From: Histoplasma ohiense
Taxonomy: Eukaryota > Ascomycota > Eurotiomycetes > Onygenales > Ajellomycetaceae
Length of the DNA: 64,000 nt
Assembly (NCBI GenBank): GCA_017607445.1
Contig: JAEVHH010000002.1
Span: forward strand, 5,114,001-5,178,000
Direction of reading: 5' to 3'
Shown here one piece after another: positions 57,033 to 64,000 of this stretch. Positions within the stretch are counted from its first letter, which is position 1; every line of letters starts with the position of its first letter. Under the pieces are notes generated by a model that had not been told where the DNA came from, searched no databases, and saw only the letters and a program-made list of their open reading frames with translations. A program made the translations under genes and the position numbers.

Positions 57033-58006
57033 ATGGCAGAACCAACTGAGAGAGAAAAGATGCTCCGTGGTGAGCTTTATCGCGCCTTTACTCCGGACCT
57101 TATAGCCGCCCGTACAAAGTGCAAATGGGCGTGTAAGAGATTCAATGACTCTGAAGAAGTGAGTCGGAGGCGCCAAGTTGAGCTTTGGAGAGAGTGAGTG
57201 AATCCACAGGGTATCTCATGTGGTATACGATACTCCTACCCTTTCAACCCGCCCATTTACTTGCATTGATCTCCTAAATACCCCGCACCATAACTTGGTG
57301 GCAAGGGGAGAGATGGGACGATAATCCAATTATATTACCGACAAGGCCTCTATACCGCAAAGAAAATTAACTCTATCTCTCTCCGTCGTTTTCTCCCTAG
57401 CATCATCGACGACCACACCCCGCTCCCACCCCTAGCCTCTGACCCGGCAGCTGACGAGGCCCTCTTCGAAGACGAACCTTGGATCGAAGCCCCAATCCGC
57501 ATAGACTATGGGTTTAACGTAAAAGTTGGCGTGGGCGTTTTCATAAATTTCAACTGTGTCATTCTGGACACCTGCCTCGTCACTATTGGAGCCAGAACGC
57601 TGCTTGGACCCAATGTCAGTATTTACAGTGGAACGCATCCGTTAGATCCCGCGTTGAGAAATGGGACCAAGGGGCCTGAACTGGGAAAGGAGGTGCATAT
57701 AGGTGAAGATTGTTGGATTGGTGGGAATGTTGATATCTTGCCGGGGGTTACGATTGGGAAGGGGGCGACGATTGGAGCGGGGAGTGTTGTTACGAAGGTG
57801 TGCACCGCCGTTTTCTTTGCTCGTGTTTTTGGTTGTTGGGGATTTTGGGAGCTATATATATACAGATCATCCTAACTGACACTGCGGTTTGTTTATATAA
57901 GGATGTACCGGCATTCCATATTGCTGCGGGGAACCCAGCAAGAATCCTCCGGCGGATCGAGACATCAATGGCAAGAATGTCTTCGGATCCCGCCGCGAAT
58001 AGTTGA
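57033..58006 (+). CDS. Maltose/galactoside-type O-acetyltransferase (left-handed β-helix)
   Basis: The product likely transfers acetyl from acetyl-CoA to a sugar or related hydroxyl. Exons 57033-57193, 57401-57797 and 57902-58006 give 220 residues with consistent phases. The N-terminal Mac-type helical domain reads EREKMLRGELYRAFTPDLIA and CKWACKRFNDS. Then come hexapeptide-repeat turns: FINFNCVILDTCLVTIGART, GPNVSIYSGTHPLDPALRNG, EVHIGEDCWIGGNVDILPGV and TIGKGATIGAGSVVTKDVPA. The catalytic His sits in YSGTHPLD, and the end, AGNPARILRRI, closes the fold. The family is widespread in bacteria and fungi (NodL/LacA/Maa). The natural substrate is unknown. Confidence 0.93.
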
Positions 58007-61000
58007 TGTTGTTTAGAATCTGAGGAGTAGCTCCCTCGGTGACTTCATGGTTATGACGCTTTTGTATAGGCCAGCTAGATTCAAACGCAGAGAAAAGACA
58101 GAATGACGGAAATGGGATAGATAATGGGAATTCTCACACTTGACTATTAGTTCGCCCACAATACGCCGGGAACAATGTCTATCAAAGATAATTAGTTAAA
58201 ATTCACATACTCGCCTGTTGCAGTCGAAGTTGATGCCCCAACCTGGAAGCTGTCTTGGACCCCTTTTCAAATCTTCCATCCACAGCCTCCTGGGTATGAA
58301 GCTTCTGCATGTTCCACAGCTGATATATCCCCCTAGCCGCCTCTCGACCTCAGACGAAACTTGGGTTTTTCCGTTACCTCGTCGACTGAAGCCACATCAC
58401 TGAATCAAGCCTCGCAGCTTTATAATCGGCATCCAGCTAATCAACATGATTGTTCGCAACCACTCGTTTGGGCAAAAGTTTCCGGCTGTCGTACAGTACA
58501 ATGGCCGGATAAGGGAATGTCTATAGTCAAAGACCAACTTGTTCCTGAGCTCCAATCTCTTGGTAATCCTCATAACCGCTTCCAGTTCAGGTATGTCAAC
58601 CATATTTGTCTGAGCATTCATGCCAGCATTGAGGGAAAGGCCTTGTCTTTCTATTCTCCATTTGCGGAAGATGTCGCAACTGGTTTCCAAATACTTTCTC
58701 TCTTCTCCGAACCATTGCCACTTTCCATGAATACGGATCAACGACCAGCCACACAATTCTGCTAATCAGCGGGCCCATCTGAAGATTTTCCTCATTGAAC
58801 TCGATGGGAAACAAAAATGACAGTTCCTGCAACGCCTTCAACGCCATTTCCCCCAGCAGCTTGAGAAATCTCATCTTCAGTGCCCCGTGGATCTACGAAT
58901 TCGATTGATGTGTGGGGTTTGTTGGGGCTTGGTGTACTGTTTGACAACGTCGCTAAGCGGGATTTGCACGTTAGTGTGGCGCGAGTCTTGCCGCAACTAG
59001 ATGGCCCTACGGATATTGCTCTTGTTCAAATATAAAATAAAATAATAAAATATAACAAAGAAGTGGAGAATGATGGAGGTCCTGTGGACAGTGGACGCAG
59101 ACTATTGATTTGAAGCTTCCGGTGCAATCTCATGACTGAAGACAAATGCCTTTTACGAAAACATTATAAGTTGGCAAGGAACATATTGCCATAACCATCA
59201 TCATGATAATGTTAAGAGTGAATTCAATTCTCCATTCATTGAATGGTTGAGGTTTCAGAGTAATATCAAACAAGCATGAAAGCTGCATCGGATCTTGACA
59301 TCAATACTGACGACATCTCTGGCGGAAATTTTCTTTCTGTAGAAGGATGTATTTCATCTATGCCCCATTTTCCGACACAAAGGCAGGATTTACGATGAAA
59401 AGCTCGAACCATAATCACGATGCGGCAGGCGTTTCTTGTAGCTCCCATGGTTGGTGGAAGCTTTTCGCTTTCCGTGAAATGCTCTGCAGATCAGATCTCG
59501 AAAGCTTAGCTTATGGAAGAAAGGGCATCTTCCATCCTGCCTTATCAGCTTCTAGCGCCGGAGGCTGGCGCTGACGACAAGAACCAGCGTCCACTTCTTT
59601 CCGCCAATCCTGTTCCTGCAAGAAGCTCCCAGACGCCGAACGGATGCAAAACTGTTACAGCACAAGTTCCTTCGGCGAAGCCCTCCCTTTCTTTTATTGG
59701 TATTCGTTGTTAAAAGTAACATTTTAAATCCATGGAACAAACCTTTTTTGTTTGTTTTCTTTTTCCCCCGCTTCCCTTTTACCTTCGGGACGAACCCTGC
59801 ACGAGAAACTTGGTTTCAGCACTAGCAATGAATGGAAAGTGCGGTGAGCGGGGTGGAGAATAATTTCTATTTCCACCCACCCGGCCACTGACAGAACTTT
59901 AAATCAGCGAAAATCAAAACATTTGAAACGGTCCATAGTATTATTTGCACCTCGTTCACTGATGACTCCAATCCTCTCCCTGTCGGTTGAACCCTAGAGT
60001 GTCGCAGGGATGGCTCTGGAGCGTTCAACAAGGCCCACCGTTGGCCCTAGTTCTTGCGTCATTGGGAGACCAGCAGTAGGATATTCGCCACCATATATCC
60101 GAGGGCACAAAAAAAAGCACTCCATATTCAGGATCTCGTTTTCCAAGAAAGAGCGGAGTTTGAATGACGTGGTGAGTACTATACAAGATGGCGGTTGAAT
60201 TTCGATTGAAAGTTCCGAAATCCAAATCCAAATCCGAATCGGGTTGTGACATCCAATCATCCAGATACATCACATGACCAGAAGGCTTGGCGTGCGGCTC
60301 ACTGGAATTAAGCCGACGCGAACGGGAAGCATTGCACACGCGAGGATGGGAAATACTAATGGGGGAGAGGAAATGCCAGCTCTGCTTCAGATCGTCATGG
60401 GCGGGGGAAAGAAAACGTGGAAAGGGTTGAAGAACTGTGAAATATCATGTTTGAAATGCAACAAAGGCTTTTTTCATTGTTTGTTGAGTTAGTGCAGAGT
60501 TTGCTTCTGGGTCCTAGGCAGACATGGACAGGAAACGGCTGGCGGTTGGAAGAGTTATCTTCACCGGAATGCTAGCCCCATTTTTCCCCTGATTGATCGA
60601 AGTGCAGCTGTACTTATTGTAAAATGGCAAATGACAATTGATCATTATTGATCGTCGTCCGTGTGTTGCTGTTTTGTGTGTAGTATTTAGTTTTGCGGTT
60701 CCATAGTAGTCCACCCGCACATCGTCATTTTGTTATTTAGTTATCGTTCAATATTTATTCCAACGACCACAACCACAACCACAACCACAACCACAACCAC
60801 AACCAGAACCACCACTAAGGAATACAGCCGCAATCGACCTCCAGCAACCAACCACCCGTCTGCTTGTCCAACCAATCACACTGACAGTCTATGCCCACCC
60901 ACAATAATCACCACCGTCCAGCTCCTCCACCTGCTTTCTATATCTCCCTCTCCTTCCACCCTCACTCTCGGGTGTCCCCTCTGTGGCCTGCCCGACGCCT

Positions 61001-61279
61001 CATCGCCAGGCCCTGGCCACGGATCGTATCCTCCCTGTCGAATTAGGTAACCATTTTAGCCCTGTTGTTTGCGTTTGCCAACTTCCGCCAGATGAAGCTG
61101 CTGCGACTCTTTCAACAGACCGTCATCGCTTCTCCATCCCTAGCCTAGACCGAGAACTCCCTCCCCCCCGTTCCTAGTCTCTAAAGCTCTCTCTGCCTGG
61201 AGCTTGACTCATTCTTGCTCGACCTTTTTCCTTCCCCAATAATTCCATACTTTTCTTCCAGTTTGGCGGGAAAAATGTC
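58007..61279. other. Spacer plus leader of the deubiquitinase gene
   Basis: No supported gene. Frames at 58361-58765 (+) and 58874-58397 (-) are open but have no recognisable motif. From about 60760 the plus strand is C-rich with few G, typical of a long 5' leader; it includes an ACAACC repeat. The leader may contain further introns that I cannot place. Confidence 0.5.
60766..60804. repeat. (CCACAA)n hexanucleotide repeat
   Basis: About six tandem CCACAA units in the presumed leader or promoter of the deubiquitinase gene; on the RNA a G-free, unstructured CAA-rich tract. Confidence 0.85.
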
Positions 61280-61298
61280 ATGGCAGCTTCCCCGCTAG
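61275..61298 (+). promoter_or_regulatory. Overlapping upstream ORF at the deubiquitinase start
   Basis: ATG at 61275 lies five bases before the main ATG (61280) in another frame and reads a seven-codon peptide to TAG at 61296-61298. Its context (AAAA-ATG-T) is at least as good as that of the main start, so ribosomes must bypass it by leaky scanning. Confidence 0.7.
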
Positions 61299-64000
61299 AT
61301 AGCTCCAGCACCCCACACCCTGCTGCCGTAGCTGTTGATCCTCCAGGCTCCCCGAATGATCCCATGGAAGATACATATACCCAAGCTACCCGGAAACGCC
61401 CTCGTCTTGACAGTGGGAATCATTCAAACGAATCCATGACCATGTCGGTTCCCTCCCCAAGCTCTGACAGCGGTCATTGCGGCAACGATCAGCTTCTTAG
61501 CAGTGGGGGCCTTGTCCCTCCTGCGACTGCGTCAGTTCCAGACCCGGAAACACCCAACCCACAACGTCCCTCCAGCAGAGTAACGATCAATATGAAATCT
61601 CCCACTCTCCATGATGACTCTGCCTCTCATACCGTTGAAGAAACTCCAGCAGTGTCGGGCCAGCTGCAATCAGAGCAATCAGAGCAGCAGGAGCAACATG
61701 AACAACGTGAACAATTCCAGACGTCTCCAGATCTGACATCCCATACCCAAACTGCAATATCCATCACTTCGTCCCCGTCGCACAGTCCCGAAATCGAGGT
61801 TGCTGAGGTGGAAGACATGGATCAAGATCCCACCACATCCAACTGGAGATCATTAGAGGAGGCCCTCAGGGAAAAACCTGATCTTGTGCACATGCATGAC
61901 GAGGTTTCCCTGGCAGAATCCTTCCCACGACTCAGGCAGGATTGTGACGTACGGGAAGCCATAGAAGAGATAGCGAATTATTTCGAGAGAGGTAAGATAT
62001 CTCCCTTTTTTTCATTCATTATTTTTTCCAATGCGTTCTTTTGTAATTATTCTCTACAATTATTTTGTGTAATTCTTTACTCATTGCCAAACTATATTAT
62101 TTGTTTCATATACAGGTCATCCCCACGATATCGCATTCTTTATATCGGTTAAGAGCTGGCTTGAGCTCTGTGTGAATAACCTAAATAGCATCTCCTATGA
62201 TACCGTCGCTGAAGATCGGGACGTGTGGGAGGAGGTTCCAATGCTTATGGAAAGTGTTCTACGGCGGCAGTGAGTAAATCCCTTGGACGTTGGATTGGGA
62301 ATTTCGCGCAACTTCTAATGAAATGCAAGCGTCGACTTTCAACCCGACGAGGGAGACGGCCCTTGGAAATGTTTGGAAGATTTCTCCGTGGCATTTGGAC
62401 GCCTCTCCATTCATATGGTTCGCCTTGATATTCTAACACTAGAACATTATCCGAATGATGCAGACTCTGCGCCAGATCTACTGTCAAAAGTTTATTTGCC
62501 GGCGTTGGGATGGATCCTGCAAGTCCACACGATTCCATTTTATAAGCTGATGGAACGAACTTACGGCGCCGAGATTATTAACTTGGTGGCTCGTGTCAAC
62601 GACCAACTTACTGCCGGTCCTGCCAATCTCGTAAAACATCTGTCAGAGTTTGCGCCTTTACTTCTAAAGGCTCTTCAGCCGTGGCCACAGTTTTCAGGCA
62701 CTTTCGTATCTCTCCTGACCATCGCTCACAACGTTGTCGAATCGGGAATGGAACGAAAACGGTATCGTGCAGCCGATGAGTTAATTGCAACAGCAGAACT
62801 TATTGATGCCGTGGAATCTGTATATACGTGCTTTCGCTCCATTGATGCCGAGTATCAATCTTACATTTCGAAGAAGTCTTCTTGGGTTACCAATGATAGC
62901 AGCGAGTCTGTTCTCCGTTACATCGGCTACTCCTACCATAACATTGCTGTTTTGAATAGTCAGCTGGCAGTGCAGATGACGCGCGATCTTGGCGTTGATG
63001 TTCCGGAAAATGCCAAACAGGAAGAATATCCTTCCATCATCCACCTAGGTTGGAAGTTCCAAGTCTTAAAGAGACATATCACAGAGGGTCGAATGGAACT
63101 CCGCGTCTATGGTATGGAGACTATGCAGGCTGATCTTGTCAGTGTCTGGCGGCAACATATACAAGGAAACCCTGCCGGCGTTAACTATCCAATTATCCAG
63201 TATCTTGTGAAATTCCTGAGGGACAACAAGATCGTGGAGTACATTGTCGGTGTGGATTCGCATCCCCAGTTGATTATCCGAAGCGGAAACGTAGTTGGGT
63301 TCCTTGTTGTAACGTCCACATACGCAGACAACGACACAGATATTATTTGGAACACGGTGACTGAAAGCCAAGACCCGAGAACCGTGGCGGAGGTTTTGGG
63401 AATGCTAACTCGGACGTTTATAATGCACCAATCCGGGTCAAATGCTTTGATTTATCTGTGCACAAAACTCATCGAATTACCGTTAAACCGCTTCGATGCA
63501 CGGATGCTCGAATACAGCGACTGTCTATTAAATGCTGTGAGGGATAAACATTCTGAGAGAATGCGCTCGCAGCCTTATGATCATCTGCATGTAGATGTGG
63601 TCCCCTGTCGTCTGTGTGTTCGCCTGATTCGTGACGCCACATCTATCAGCGAGTTTTCCATTGAGCAAAAAACAAACTTGCAAAAGTTTGCCAGCAAACA
63701 GCTTTCACATCTACTGACTCTTGGGATGGACGACAACGATAAAATGGAAATGTACAAGAAGTGCATCGACGATATATCCGAAATGAATGAGTTCGTGGTT
63801 GGTAGCATTCAAGCCCTGAATGCTCTTATTCATCCTTATGATAATCTAGACATTCGACGACTGGCGCTGGACTTTGATTTCACTCGATTGATAATCACAG
63901 AACTTGCCCATACTTTCGACACAGTCTCAACCGACTTCTCGGACCCTATGGTGAGAAATTCCCTTCGACCGCGAATTCAGATGCTGCTTCGAATTATCGA
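61280..64000 (+). CDS. Large ubiquitin carboxyl-terminal hydrolase, N-terminal part (runs off the window)
   Basis: Exons 61280-61991, 62116-62269 and 62330 to beyond 64000 keep phase (junctions G|GT and CA|C). Residues 1-230 are disordered, with a basic KRPRLDS patch (possible nuclear signal), Ser/Pro-rich stretches and Glu/Gln repeats (QSEQSEQQEQHEQREQ). From SPEIEVAEVEDMDQDPTTSN onward the sequence is ordered, with armadillo-like helices (LYLPALGWILQVHTIPFYKL without its first residue; LIATAELIDAVESVYTCF; YIGYSYHNIAVLNSQLAVQM; NYPIIQYLVKFLRDNKIVEY). This pattern matches the N-terminal scaffold of the very large fungal USP enzymes related to human USP9X/USP34 (about 2500 residues). The catalytic Cys and His boxes would lie downstream of the window. 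Assignment is from family memory. Confidence 0.82.

Noticed and set aside
58361..58874. Overlapping frames on both strands (134 and 119 codons)
   Set aside because: Neither has a recognisable motif, and each is open on the strand opposite to the other, which suggests chance or an unidentifiable relic.

Overview
The window is nuclear DNA of a filamentous ascomycete. Genes lie on both strands and are interrupted by short introns with GTAAGT/GTATGT-type donors, CTAAC-like branch points and YAG acceptors. Gene content (fungal OMP decarboxylase, peroxin 8, a Pfs2-type cleavage factor, Ste14-type methyltransferase, several fungus-only hypothetical genes), abundant microsatellites and long, poorly conserved spacers suggest Eurotiomycetes. 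I lean towards Onygenales, but that is inference. No bacterial, CRISPR, tRNA or rRNA features were found.

Layout, left to right. (1) 0.3-0.9 kb: a decayed remnant that looks like a POT/PTR2 peptide transporter, then spacer. (2) 2.6-4.8 kb (-): a six-exon malic enzyme. (3) 4.8-8.6 kb: a long spacer. (4) 8.6-11.0 kb (+): a fungal HAM1/DUF5923-like protein. (5) 12.9-14.2 kb (+): an ER-lumenal DnaJ (Scj1 type) ending in KDEL. (6) 15.4-17.5 kb (+): a multi-pass membrane protein gene broken by a stop and several frameshifts. (7) 17.5-20.4 kb: AT-rich spacer. (8) 20.5-21.6 kb (+): an Hsp70-like ATPase-fold protein with a leader peptide. (9) 23.4-23.9 kb (-): a small conserved protein. (10) 26.4-27.3 kb (+): the U3 snoRNP protein Imp3. 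(11) 29.3-31.0 kb (-): a broken aminoglycoside-phosphotransferase-family gene. (12) 32.7-34.2 kb (-): a 507-residue Ser-rich hypothetical protein. (13) 37.9-39.0 kb (-): OMP decarboxylase. (14) 40.0-40.8 kb (-): a MAPEG (microsomal GST) protein. (15) 42.2-43.7 kb: a convergent pair, one a nucleotidyltransferase-like gene with a frameshift. (16) 44.7-46.5 kb (-): DGAT1-type acyltransferase, divergent from Pfs2 (47.3-49.5 kb, +). (17) 49.9-50.5 kb (-): TMEM170-like membrane protein, divergent from PEX8 (51.3-53.6 kb, +). (18) 54.0-54.8 kb (-): Cys-containing hypothetical protein. (19) 55.4-56.4 kb (-): isoprenylcysteine methyltransferase. (20) 57.0-58.0 kb (+): maltose/galactoside-type O-acetyltransferase. 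(21) 61.3 kb to the right edge (+): the N-terminal part of a very large deubiquitinase.

The genes form no metabolic cluster; this is an ordinary housekeeping segment. The most unusual content is elsewhere. Two short motifs, TGTACAGTACA and TACGGAGTA, recur across the spacers far more often than chance and sometimes form inverted pairs 60-70 bp long. Several family genes are broken by small indels while housekeeping genes beside them are intact. An overlapping upstream start codon precedes the deubiquitinase. Splice sites were assigned by hand from reading-frame continuity and consensus dinucleotides, so exon edges are predictions.
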